The notes under the pieces are model-generated. The model made no database searches, was not told the origin of the DNA, and saw only the letters and a program-made list of their open reading frames with translations. Below are positions 6,960-14,123 of a stretch of DNA of 17,177 nt, piece by piece (the stretch's first letter is position 1; each line of letters starts with the position of its first letter). The stretch is from NCBI GenBank assembly GCA_946627575.1, contig CAMOVS010000003.1, positions 1 through 17,177 on the forward strand. The letters run 5' to 3'. The stretch is from an uncultured Lachnospiraceae bacterium. Its GTDB lineage: Bacteria > Bacillota > Clostridia > Lachnospirales > Lachnospiraceae. The position numbers were made by a program, and so were the translations under genes.

Positions 6960-6973
6960 TTGGAATATTCCAA
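6960..6973. promoter_or_regulatory. TTGGA-N4-TCCAA dyad, copy 2 (perfect 14-bp palindrome)
   Basis: TTGGAATATTCCAA is a perfect palindrome 43 bases upstream of the -10 element at 6912-6917, in the spacer between the esterase stop codon and the flavoprotein gene. It shares both half-sites and their spacing with the dyad at 1275-1288. Operator function is inferred. Confidence 0.4.
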
Positions 6974-6988
6974 ACAAATCCTTCTCAT

Positions 6989-8323
6989 TTAATCCAGAAT
7001 TGCATTGGCCGTAATATTCAGGAACCTTTCCTGGGTCTTCCAGGACAGGCCAACCGGGGAAACCTGAGAGAGAAAGATAGCCACCATGTCCTTTTCGGGC
7101 CATACATTGTATACACTCCCCCAATAGCCGTGCCAGCCATAAGACCCCTTTCCCATATAATTAAAAGTGGTATTATAATCCGTCTCCACATCCATCATAT
7201 ATCCCCAATGATGACCGTAAATAGAAACTCCCCTGTTCAGCTGACTTCTGTTCCCGGATCCCTGGTCCTCTGTCAGGGAGACCATCCAGGGATCTGCCAC
7301 GTTGGAAAGAATCCCCTTCCCCGCCGTATGAGGATGATGCATGAGACGAACGGCATTAGGGCTCAGAATTTTCTTTCCGCCAAAGGATCCTTCATTGCAG
7401 AGCATCTGGGCAAAGCGCCAATAGTCTGATGCGGTTCCGGTCAGGCCTGCGGCAATATTGTAATAGGTTCTGGTGTCCGCGAAGGGGAGCTGGGTATCAT
7501 CTGTCCCCGGGAGGTCAAGCCCGTCCAGTCTCTCCATGCTTTCACAGGCATAGACAGCAGGAATCCGGTCCCAATTCACCGGATCCGGGAAGAAGGCAGT
7601 CTCCTCCATACCAAGAGGATCAAAAATGTGATCTTGTAAATAGCTCTTAAGATCCTGCCCGCTGACAATCTCCACAATATGACCAAGGACTATGGAAGAC
7701 AGGTTGGTGTAATCCCAGCGCTCCCCTGGATGAGCCGCCAGAGGAAGGCCGGCCAGGGTCTCTGTCACCTGCCCTATCGTGGAATCCAGGGCATGCATGG
7801 TATCAACGATCCCGGCCTGCTTATAGCAGGAAGCGCAATAACGGGCAGCCGGATGATAACCTTCCAACGACTTGATCGCTGTGATCCCCGAGGTCATAGT
7901 CAGAAGATCGTGAATGGTGATCTCTCTCCTGGGCGGCACCAAGCGAACCTCACCCCCGGCCATAGGAATCGCCACCATAGACTTTCGAAAGGCCGGAATA
8001 TAATCTGATAGCTTATCCGAAGGCATCACCAGCCCTTTATCGTAAAGCTGCATCAGGGCAGCAGCTCCAATCGTCTTAGACATGGAGGCCAGACGGAAGA
8101 TGGCATCTTTCTTCATAAGAACCCCCTCCCGGGCTTCCCCGTAAGCTTTATGCTGAACGATTATCCCATGGCGGGCTACCAGGGTGACCATGCCCTTCAT
8201 CATTTTCTCCCGGATGGACCGCTCCATCGCTTCATCGATATAGGCCAGATAGTCCGAGGACATACCAATTTCTTCCGGTCGATCTGCATAAACCAGCTCA
8301 CAGCTGTTATTTACATTCTTCAT
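6989..8323 (-). CDS. Class C beta-lactamase-fold serine hydrolase (family VIII esterase-like)
   Basis: This 444-residue serine hydrolase belongs to the beta-lactamase/transpeptidase-like family (PF00144). The nucleophile motif S-x-x-K is S80-M-S-K83, and the second motif Y-x-N is Y205-T-N207 in WDYTNLSS. The third motif, KTG in true beta-lactamases, is here HGYWGS near residues 398-403, typical of esterases and other non-lactamase members. No signal peptide or lipobox is present, so the enzyme should be cytosolic, unlike cell-wall or antibiotic enzymes. That favours hydrolysis of an internal ester or amide over beta-lactam resistance. The start is secured by AAGGAG eight bases upstream. It lies downstream of the tannase-family gene and upstream of the importer operon, so its substrate may be brought in by that importer (inference). 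Confidence 0.9.
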   Translation of the reverse strand: MKNVNNSCELVYADRPEEIGMSSDYLAYIDEAMERSIREKMMKGMVTLVARHGIIVQHKAYGEAREGVLMKKDAIFRLASMSKTIGAAALMQLYDKGLVMPSDKLSDYIPAFRKSMVAIPMAGGEVRLVPPRREITIHDLLTMTSGITAIKSLEGYHPAARYCASCYKQAGIVDTMHALDSTIGQVTETLAGLPLAAHPGERWDYTNLSSIVLGHIVEIVSGQDLKSYLQDHIFDPLGMEETAFFPDPVNWDRIPAVYACESMERLDGLDLPGTDDTQLPFADTRTYYNIAAGLTGTASDYWRFAQMLCNEGSFGGKKILSPNAVRLMHHPHTAGKGILSNVADPWMVSLTEDQGSGNRSQLNRGVSIYGHHWGYMMDVETDYNTTFNYMGKGSYGWHGYWGSVYNVWPEKDMVAIFLSQVSPVGLSWKTQERFLNITANAILD

Positions 8324-8366
8324 ATAATCAACTCCTTCCGCAAGAGTTTTGTACTGACATCTAAAA

Positions 8367-8401
8367 CGCCCCCGGATACCTGTAAACTTTATCCGGAGGC
8401 G
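8367..8401 (-). terminator. Stem-loop between tannase-family and esterase genes
   Basis: Bases 8367-8378 pair with 8390-8401 (11 of 12 pairs, GC-rich, one C-A mismatch) around an 11-base loop. The minus strand continues with only four T (8366-8363), so it may be a weak terminator, an attenuator or an mRNA processing barrier between two otherwise consecutive genes. A TATAAT on the minus strand at 8428-8433 lies before it but has no good -35. Confidence 0.6.
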
Positions 8402-8449
8402 ATAATCTTCGTTTGTATAATATCAGGATTATAAGATCCTCATACCATG

Positions 8450-10012
8450 TTATTCTTTTTCCCGATAAGCTGTAACGGAAGATTCTCTTATCAACCGGTC
8501 CTGGTTAAAATCATAATTGATGGTCCGCAGCTTCTCCGGTGCAAGGCCCTTTTCTACCCAGTTCATCATAGCAAGAAAGCCTGATGCATTGGTCACATTA
8601 GGGCCGTCCCAATCATAGAGGGCATGACCGCCGTACTCCGGGAAAAAGACTCTAAGACTGTCTCTGAGTTCTTCTTCGGAAGCGAAGAAGGCCTTTGCTT
8701 TCCTGTAGTAGTCCAGGGTCAGCTGGTTGGGTGCCACATGGTCCCCGGTTCCGTGGGTGATAATCATCTTGCCTCCCCTGGCGGCAAAGCGCCTAAGGTC
8801 TGCACCGTAAAAGGAAAAATCACGGAACTCTTCTTTGTGATCCAGGTAGATCCGCTCAAACTCCTCATAGCTGCAGCGGGAAAAGTCCCAATCAGGATCC
8901 CGAATCAGCCAGCGCAGGAACTGGACGGCAAAGGGAATATTGGTAATGGTTCCGTCATCATGGATCTTCAGATATCCAAAGGGTCTGGGTCCAACCGGCC
9001 ACTGAATAATCTCGGGGCCAAAACCGTAGGTCACCCGGCTCCCATCCGACAGTACCGGCCCATTCCAGATCTTCATCATGACCGTCCGATCTTCCCTGCT
9101 GATTGGTCCGGCTCCGGTTGCTGTGCCTGGAAGCCTGTCCAAAAAGGCCTTCCAGCAAGGATCATCCGGATCGTACGGCCGGCCATGCAGGTCCCGGCTC
9201 TCCCTGGCCAGAAAATGAGCAGTCTGATACTTGTCCATGCTGACTCTGTGAGGTTCATTGTTGTAGACCAGGGCGGCCCACAGGCACGAAAACATAAGAT
9301 TATAGAAATCACAAAGGGGGCCGTCCGCCCAGAGGCCATCGTAATCCTCAGGATACTGCTCTGCCTCCAGGATGATCTGTCTCCCTCCGCCCGATGTCCC
9401 ATGCATGTAACTCTTATAGATCTTCTCTCCGTAACAGGCCTCCACCACAGCCTTGGCGGACACCGTCATGTTATGGGTTCCTTGGAAGGCCCAGTTCCGA
9501 ATCATCTGCCAGTCCAGGTCACCATCCTTAAATCCCCAGCGGTTATCCACAAACATACCCGTGGCTCCATCAGAAACCACGCAGGCAAAACCATTTCTCA
9601 CCGCCATGGGCCAGGATGTCAGATTGGTGGTCTGCTCCTTGTCCCAGTCTGTCTCCATATTGGTCCCGGCCCCGGCGATCCCCATAAAGCGCCGGTTCCA
9701 ATGAACGGGAAGGAAGACTCTCATATCCGCAATATGGACTCCGGATAGAAATTCCTTAATCCTGACAAAATAAAATGCGGGTACGTTATCAAGAATAGGC
9801 TTACCCTTCTCCTTCCAGCTTCCTTCCGGAACAAAGCGAATCTCCTCCAGAAAAAGATCGGGCCAGGGCTCCAGAGCCCTGCGGATAACCGAGGGGACAC
9901 AGAGCCTGTCCAGGCATCCGGACGCCGGATACTCCATGGCATCTATCCAATTGTATATCTCATGGGAAAACCAATTGTCTTTGCTTCCCTTAAAAAATCC
10001 CCAGCCCGCCAT
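8450..10012 (-). CDS. Tannase/feruloyl-esterase-family alpha/beta hydrolase, cytosolic
   Basis: This 520-residue protein resembles the tannase/feruloyl esterase family (PF07519), whose members cleave esters of phenolic acids. The nucleophile elbow is G205-T-S207-G-G-G, followed by RQIILEAEQYPEDYDGLWAD, a family-typical stretch. The acid is probably D424 in HGTGDHVAP, and the base H463 in EYGGHALYDW. Secreted relatives carry a CS-D-HC signature, in which a Cys before the Ser and one after the His form a disulfide. Both are replaced here (T206, A464), and there is no signal peptide, consistent with a cytosolic enzyme. Length is normal for the family. The ribosome site is weak (GGA about nine bases before the ATG). 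The gene starts 16 bases after the iron-sulfur flavoprotein gene, indicating one operon. The acyl substrate is unknown. Confidence 0.85.
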   Translation of the reverse strand: MAGWGFFKGSKDNWFSHEIYNWIDAMEYPASGCLDRLCVPSVIRRALEPWPDLFLEEIRFVPEGSWKEKGKPILDNVPAFYFVRIKEFLSGVHIADMRVFLPVHWNRRFMGIAGAGTNMETDWDKEQTTNLTSWPMAVRNGFACVVSDGATGMFVDNRWGFKDGDLDWQMIRNWAFQGTHNMTVSAKAVVEACYGEKIYKSYMHGTSGGGRQIILEAEQYPEDYDGLWADGPLCDFYNLMFSCLWAALVYNNEPHRVSMDKYQTAHFLARESRDLHGRPYDPDDPCWKAFLDRLPGTATGAGPISREDRTVMMKIWNGPVLSDGSRVTYGFGPEIIQWPVGPRPFGYLKIHDDGTITNIPFAVQFLRWLIRDPDWDFSRCSYEEFERIYLDHKEEFRDFSFYGADLRRFAARGGKMIITHGTGDHVAPNQLTLDYYRKAKAFFASEEELRDSLRVFFPEYGGHALYDWDGPNVTNASGFLAMMNWVEKGLAPEKLRTINYDFNQDRLIRESSVTAYREKE

Positions 10013-10028
10013 CTCTTATTTCCAGTCG

Positions 10029-10670
10029 TTATCGTATAAAGTTCATCCTTGTTTCTTCTTCTACGTAGGGGAAGTGAATCCCCTGCTCTTTCGCTGCCTG
10101 CAATGACTTGAGCATCCAGGCCATGTTTCTGCCCAGCTGACGCATGACAAACATACCCTCTTCGTCCTGGACAACTTCTTCCGGGCTGTTGCCATGTACC
10201 ATATTCCAGTAATAGGAAGATACGATAGGCATATTAGATATGGTAAAATACTTGTTCAGCTGCTCCAGAGCTGCCGTAGATCCCCCTCTCCTGCAGCAGA
10301 CAATAGCTGCACCGGGCTTACCGTAGAAGGTCTCCTTGCTCTTAGCCGCATAGAACATCCGGTCCAGGAAGGATGTGATCGCTCCGCTGGCTCCCGCATA
10401 ATGAACGGGCGACCCGATAACCAGGCCATCTGCCTGTTCCATCCTGGCAATGGCCACATTCACAACGTCATCCCCATATTTGCAGCGGCCAAGCCCTCCG
10501 TTTTTACAGGCATTGCACCCCATACAGCCCCTCACCGGCTGAACACCCACGTGTATCCATTCCACAATGATTCCTTCCTCATGAAGGACCTTGGACACCT
10601 CTACCATGGACCTCCATGTGGACCCCTTAGGATGGGGACTTCCATTTATAAATACTACTTTCAAACTCAT
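10029..10670 (-). CDS. Iron-sulfur flavoprotein (NADPH-dependent FMN reductase family)
   Basis: This is a 213-residue flavodoxin-fold protein. The FMN phosphate-binding loop is INGSPHPKGSTWRSM (about residues 8-22), and the second flavin segment is GLVIGSPVHYAGASGAITSFLDRMFY. Between them lies C49-x2-C52-x2-C55-x7-C63, an exact match to the compact CX2CX2CX4-7C motif that binds [4Fe-4S] in iron-sulfur flavoproteins of anaerobes. It should accept electrons from ferredoxin or NAD(P)H and reduce a small molecule, O2/H2O2 or a quinone-like compound. The ribosome site before the ATG is poor (AGGA very close; AGAGGGG further up). The tannase-family gene follows after 16 bases, so the two are almost certainly co-expressed. 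The family call is firm; the electron acceptor is unknown. Confidence 0.9.
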   Translation of the reverse strand: MSLKVVFINGSPHPKGSTWRSMVEVSKVLHEEGIIVEWIHVGVQPVRGCMGCNACKNGGLGRCKYGDDVVNVAIARMEQADGLVIGSPVHYAGASGAITSFLDRMFYAAKSKETFYGKPGAAIVCCRRGGSTAALEQLNKYFTISNMPIVSSYYWNMVHGNSPEEVVQDEEGMFVMRQLGRNMAWMLKSLQAAKEQGIHFPYVEEETRMNFIR

Positions 10671-10797
10671 TTTCCTGATACCCCTCTTAGACCACTGCAG
10701 AATCAGCTTTTCATATAAGGCTGTCTTCCTGCTAACCCTGGCTTCCGATTATTATAATTGTTCTCGACCACAAACGATCTGCAAGCATCTGACATGA
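10671..10797 (-). other. Spacer with possible promoter for the flavoprotein-tannase operon
   Basis: This 127-base gap separates the reductase gene from the iron-sulfur flavoprotein gene. The minus strand carries TATAAT at 10751-10756, but the -35 region is weak. No terminator-like hairpin follows the reductase stop codon at 10798, so read-through from the upstream pair is also possible. Confidence 0.35.
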
Positions 10798-11700
10798 TCA
10801 TGCATTCAAGTATTCATAGGCCGACATAGCTGCATTAGACCCATCTGCCACCGCGGTGGCAACCTGTCTGAGCCGCTTGGTACGGATATCCCCTGCTGCA
10901 TAGAAGCCTTCCAGGCTGGTCATGCAGTCTTCACCGGCGATAATGTAGCCTGCCGGGTCTCTTTTTACCAAATCCGCAACCATCTCCGTACAAGGCACCA
11001 ATCCGATGGATTCAAAGACTCCTTCAACCCTGAGCTTTCTGCCATTGCTAAGCACGATATAGCCCAGGCGCTCCGAATCTTCCCCGCCGGCATAAACGGC
11101 GGTCGCCCCGCAGATCATCTCAACTCTGGGGTTCTCTTCCAGCTTTCGAATCGTCGAGGGATTCGCCCTGAAATGATCTTCGATGGTAATCAGATAGACC
11201 TGAGAAGCGATATCTGACATATAACGAGCCGCATCCACCGCCGTGTTGCCGCCACCGATAACGGCAACAGCCTTATTACGGCAGGCGGGTCCGTCACAAA
11301 GCACACAGGAATAAATCCCTCTCCCTCGATAACGTTCGGCTCCGGTCATCGTCAGGTGCCGTTCCCTGGTTCCCGCTGCGTAGATGACAGATCTGGACTC
11401 CAGAATCTCCCCATTATCAAATCCGGTTCGGAAGACCTCTCCTTCCTTGTGGATGGAGACAGCCTGCCCGGTGTAGAAGGGCACCCGGAATTCTTCTGCA
11501 TGCAGACGGAACCGTTCTCCCAGATCCATGCCGGTAATCCCCCAGTATCCCAGGTAATTATCCACCTGGATGCTGTTCATGATCTGGCCGGTCCCCAGGA
11601 AATCCTTCTCCGCAACCATAATATTCAGATTGCTTCTTATGGCGTAGACCGCAGCACTCAATCCCGCAGGTCCGCTGCCGATAATCAGCAGATCAAGCAT
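10798..11700 (-). CDS. Thioredoxin-reductase-like flavoprotein with atypical NAD(P)H motifs
   Basis: This 300-residue FAD-dependent disulfide reductase has the bacterial TrxB layout. The FAD site IIGSGPAGLSAA is at residues 6-17, the redox pair C132-V-L-C135 sits in YSCVLCDG, the nucleotide site VIGGGNTAVDAA is at 148-158, and the C-terminal FAD segment reads YAAGDIRTKRLRQVATAVADG. In NADPH-specific enzymes the nucleotide domain has GGGDSA and HRRxxFRA; here these read GGGNTA and TIEDHFRA (T172-A179), losing the His-Arg-Arg that holds the 2'-phosphate. The donor could therefore be NADH or ferredoxin rather than NADPH (inference). The start at 11700 is chosen for AGGAGAGG eight bases upstream; the ATG at 11736 is less likely. 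It follows the DUF6506-like gene by 14 bases, indicating one transcript. Confidence 0.9.
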   Translation of the reverse strand: MLDLLIIGSGPAGLSAAVYAIRSNLNIMVAEKDFLGTGQIMNSIQVDNYLGYWGITGMDLGERFRLHAEEFRVPFYTGQAVSIHKEGEVFRTGFDNGEILESRSVIYAAGTRERHLTMTGAERYRGRGIYSCVLCDGPACRNKAVAVIGGGNTAVDAARYMSDIASQVYLITIEDHFRANPSTIRKLEENPRVEMICGATAVYAGGEDSERLGYIVLSNGRKLRVEGVFESIGLVPCTEMVADLVKRDPAGYIIAGEDCMTSLEGFYAAGDIRTKRLRQVATAVADGSNAAMSAYEYLNA

Positions 11701-11714
11701 AGCAAACACCTCTC

Positions 11715-12191
11715 CTATCGGATGCTTCTCATCCACTCCTTCAGATTAATCTTCTCTCCGCTGCCGGTCTTTTTCCCGTCCGGGTTCAACAGGGGAGCGT
11801 CCTTTTCCCCGTCTCTGCTGCAAAAGTACTCCATACTGCAGCTTTCACAGGCTGTAGGTTCTTCACAGCAACACCCTGTCTCCTTAGTATCATCAAACAG
11901 TTCATCTCCGCTCCGGAATCCGAATGCCGGATGGAAATCAAACTTGATTGCGCCAACAGCAATGTCCGGGCCAACCGCCCTCTTGATCATAGCGATCCCT
12001 TCATTGCCAAATCCGGCACAAAGCTCAAGGGCCGTACATCCCTTGGCAACCATCTCCTTGGCAACCTCCACCGCTTCAGAATAGGTGGCACAGCCTACAA
12101 CATTCATATTAATATCAGAAGAAGGAATCACTGCCCTCTGCTCAGCAGGATTCAGGCCTGGTGCTACATAGATAAAGGCACATTCAAACAT
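11715..12191 (-). CDS. DUF6506-like protein with cysteine-rich C-terminal tail
   Basis: This is a 158-residue soluble protein of unknown function. Residues 1-90 (MFECAFIYVAPGLNP, then VVGCATYSEAVEVAKEMV, ALELCAGFGNEGIAMI and VGAIKFDFHP) resemble the small DUF6506 family; I recognise this from the pattern, not from a search. After it comes a tail with six cysteines in 18 residues (C107, C108, C109, C115, C118, C124; CCC-x5-C-x2-C-x5-C), which could bind a metal or iron-sulfur cluster or form a thiol relay. The start is fixed by AGGAGG shortly before the ATG at 12191, replacing an in-frame ATG at 12263. The next gene is the thioredoxin-reductase-like flavoprotein, 14 bases away, suggesting that this thiol-rich protein is its partner (inference). 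Confidence 0.75.
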   Translation of the reverse strand: MFECAFIYVAPGLNPAEQRAVIPSSDINMNVVGCATYSEAVEVAKEMVAKGCTALELCAGFGNEGIAMIKRAVGPDIAVGAIKFDFHPAFGFRSGDELFDDTKETGCCCEEPTACESCSMEYFCSRDGEKDAPLLNPDGKKTGSGEKINLKEWMRSIR

Positions 12192-12347
12192 CTGCTCTCC
12201 TCCTTTTATAAATGTAAGCTCACGCCTATTTGGGATTATCATTATGAGACACTCCTCGCGCAAGCGATACTAGTCCATTTCAATTATATGAAAAAAATGA
12301 TTCATCCGTTTGTACTATCAGCGATCAATAATGGGAACAAATAAAGA
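12192..12347 (-). other. Leader region of the DUF6506-reductase operon
   Basis: This non-coding spacer lies between the housekeeping terminator and the gene starting at 12191. The minus strand has TATAAT at 12283-12288 without a convincing -35, giving a possible leader of about 85 bases. It ends in the AGGAGG ribosome site. No known riboswitch was recognised. Confidence 0.35.
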
Positions 12348-12378
12348 AAAAGAACCGGATACTTCATCCGATTCTTTT
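12348..12378 (-). terminator. Terminator of the housekeeping operon
   Basis: AAAAGAACCGGAT (12348-12360) pairs with ATCCGATTCTTTT (12366-12378) with one mismatch and a five-base loop. On the minus strand it is followed by a T-rich tract (TTCTTTTTCTTTATTT, counted from the stem). It lies seven bases after the stop of the tRNA methyltransferase gene at 12385 and separates that operon from the accessory genes. Confidence 0.85.
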
Positions 12379-12384
12379 ATGCAT

Positions 12385-13152
12385 TCACGTTGTATTATTA
12401 TCCCCGTCAAGATGATAGATCTTAAGGATGTCGGGGGTATAGGACCCGTCTTTATTATATACGATCAAAGGGGGATCCACGGTCATCCTCTGCCGGCCGC
12501 CGTTGACACAGTCCAAAAGCACCATATTAGGCTCTTTGTCGACATAGGGGTAAACCAGCCTCATCCTCTTGGGTTCCAGCTTACGCTGTTTCAGTTCATA
12601 AATGATTTCTGCCAGACGGAAGGGCCGGTGAACCAGTATAAAATGCCCCCCCTGACGGAGAATCCAGCGGGCAGCATCCGCTACATCCCCAAAGCTGCAC
12701 AAGAGCTCGTGTCTGGCCGCGGCCTTTTGAAAATCAGGATTAATAAGCCCGTGGTTTTCTGTCATGTAGGGGGGATTGCAGGTCACATAATCCGCGGAGT
12801 CTGCCGCAAAAAGTCTTCGGGCTTCCTTGACATCTCCCTCCCGCATGGATACCTTGTCTTCCTGCCTGTTCATACGGATACTTCGGCCGGCCATCTCCAC
12901 ATACTCAGGGAAATACTCCAGCCCTTCCACATGGCCGACCGGGTACTTTGCTTCGAGAAGAATGGGGACAATCCCCGTCCCGCTGCAGAGATCCACCACC
13001 CGGCTTCCGGCCTTAACCCTGGCATAATCAGACAGCAATACTGCATCCATACCAAAGCAGAAGCCGTCCGTCTTCTGGATAATCCGGCGGCCCTTGATCT
13101 GCAGATCATCGATCCGCTCATTGTCATATTGGAGATAGTCTCGGTCAGCCAT
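12385..13152 (-). CDS. tRNA1(Val) (adenine37-N6)-methyltransferase-like protein (TrmN6/YabB family)
   Basis: This is a 255-residue SAM-dependent methyltransferase. The N-terminus (DDLQIKGRRIIQKTDGFCFGMDAVLLS) is characteristic of the YabB/YfiC group. The SAM motif is DLCSGTG at 54-60, and the catalytic motif of N6-adenine enzymes is NPPYM at 126-130. The predicted action is methylation of a tRNA adenine; RNA specificity follows from family membership. The ATG lies two bases after the stop codon of the ricT-like gene, implying coupling, since no strong ribosome site is visible. In many Firmicutes this gene is followed by rsmI; here a terminator follows instead. Confidence in the family is high, in the exact tRNA target moderate. 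Confidence 0.9.
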   Translation of the reverse strand: MADRDYLQYDNERIDDLQIKGRRIIQKTDGFCFGMDAVLLSDYARVKAGSRVVDLCSGTGIVPILLEAKYPVGHVEGLEYFPEYVEMAGRSIRMNRQEDKVSMREGDVKEARRLFAADSADYVTCNPPYMTENHGLINPDFQKAAARHELLCSFGDVADAARWILRQGGHFILVHRPFRLAEIIYELKQRKLEPKRMRLVYPYVDKEPNMVLLDCVNGGRQRMTVDPPLIVYNKDGSYTPDILKIYHLDGDNNTT

Positions 13153-13154
13153 AG

Positions 13155-14054
13155 CTATTCGGGTGATCCCTCTTTCTTTTCTCTATTATTGGAAGATTTT
13201 TTCTGGTCCTTGTCTCCTCTTCCCTTGTCCTTTTTGCGCCGGGGCCGGAAGGCCAGATCTTCGATCCTGTATTCCTCCAGGCTCTTTTCATCCTTATCAT
13301 CGGTTATGATCAATTTCACTCTCTGGCGGAGAACGTTCACCTCCTGAACCGTTCCCCGTCCTCCTCCTTTGATCTTAACTTCCTCTCCAACCCGGGGGAG
13401 CTTACTGTTCAGATACTCATAGGTATCCTGCTCATTCTTCAGACAGCACATAAGGCGGCCGCACATGCCGGATATCTTGGAAGGATTCAGAGACAGATTC
13501 TGCTCCTTGGCCATCTTAATAGACACCGGTATGAATTCGGAAAGATACGTGTTGCAGCAAAGAGGTCTTCCGCAGATTCCGATACCCCCTTTTATTTTCG
13601 TTTCATCTCTTACTCCGATCTGACGCAGCTCAATTCTGGTTTTAAAGATGGAAGCCAGGTCCTTTACCAGCTCCCGGAAGTCAATTCTGCCGTCCGCCGT
13701 GAAGTAAAAGAGCACTTTATTATTATCAAAAGTATACTCACAATCGATCAGCTTCATTTTCAGATTGTGCTTGCGAATCTTTTCCTTACAGATCTCATAA
13801 GCCTCTTTGCTCTTCTGCTTATTCTGGGCATTGCGCTCATCATCCTCCTGAGTGGCAATTCGGATAACGGACTTGAGGGAATTCACAACTCTGGATCCCT
13901 CGATTTCCCTTTCTCCAAGAACAACCGTCCCGTATTCCACTCCTCTGGCCGTCTCCACGATTACATGCTGGCCGACTTCGATCTTTAAAGTATCCGGCGA
14001 AAAATAATAGATCTTTCCGTTGTCCCGAAAGCGGACTCCTATAACCTTAAACAT
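13155..14054 (-). CDS. ricT: PSP1-domain protein RicT (YaaT)
   Basis: This is a 299-residue cytosolic protein of the PSP1/RicT family. In Bacillus subtilis RicT works with RicA and RicF in a [4Fe-4S]-containing complex that promotes RNase Y-dependent mRNA maturation and affects biofilm and sporulation. Two conserved cysteine clusters are present: C161-GRPL-C166-C167 and C198-GRLM-C203-C204, the likely cluster ligands. The C-terminal 30 residues are a lysine-rich, low-complexity tail. The start at 14054 (MFKVIGVRF) is chosen because AGGAGGAG lies just upstream; an in-frame ATG at 14093 lacks this support. It follows holB by 69 bases and runs into the tRNA methyltransferase gene, as is common in Firmicutes. 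Confidence 0.93.
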   Translation of the reverse strand: MFKVIGVRFRDNGKIYYFSPDTLKIEVGQHVIVETARGVEYGTVVLGEREIEGSRVVNSLKSVIRIATQEDDERNAQNKQKSKEAYEICKEKIRKHNLKMKLIDCEYTFDNNKVLFYFTADGRIDFRELVKDLASIFKTRIELRQIGVRDETKIKGGIGICGRPLCCNTYLSEFIPVSIKMAKEQNLSLNPSKISGMCGRLMCCLKNEQDTYEYLNSKLPRVGEEVKIKGGGRGTVQEVNVLRQRVKLIITDDKDEKSLEEYRIEDLAFRPRRKKDKGRGDKDQKKSSNNREKKEGSPE

Positions 14055-14123
14055 GTACTCCTCCTGATCTATTTCATCCCGGGACGCCTCCATCTTCCAT
14101 ATGGGCCCCGGCTTGTCCGTTCT

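Noticed and set aside
8624..9748. Long plus-strand open frame (374 codons) opposite the tannase-family gene
   Set aside because: It is the antisense mirror of a well-supported gene with motifs and operon context. The translation is low in acidic residues and has no recognisable domain.
12310..13347. Plus-strand open frame of 345 codons opposite the tRNA methyltransferase gene
   Set aside because: Antisense of a gene with clear SAM and NPPY motifs. It runs through the operon terminator and into the ricT gene and has no ribosome site.
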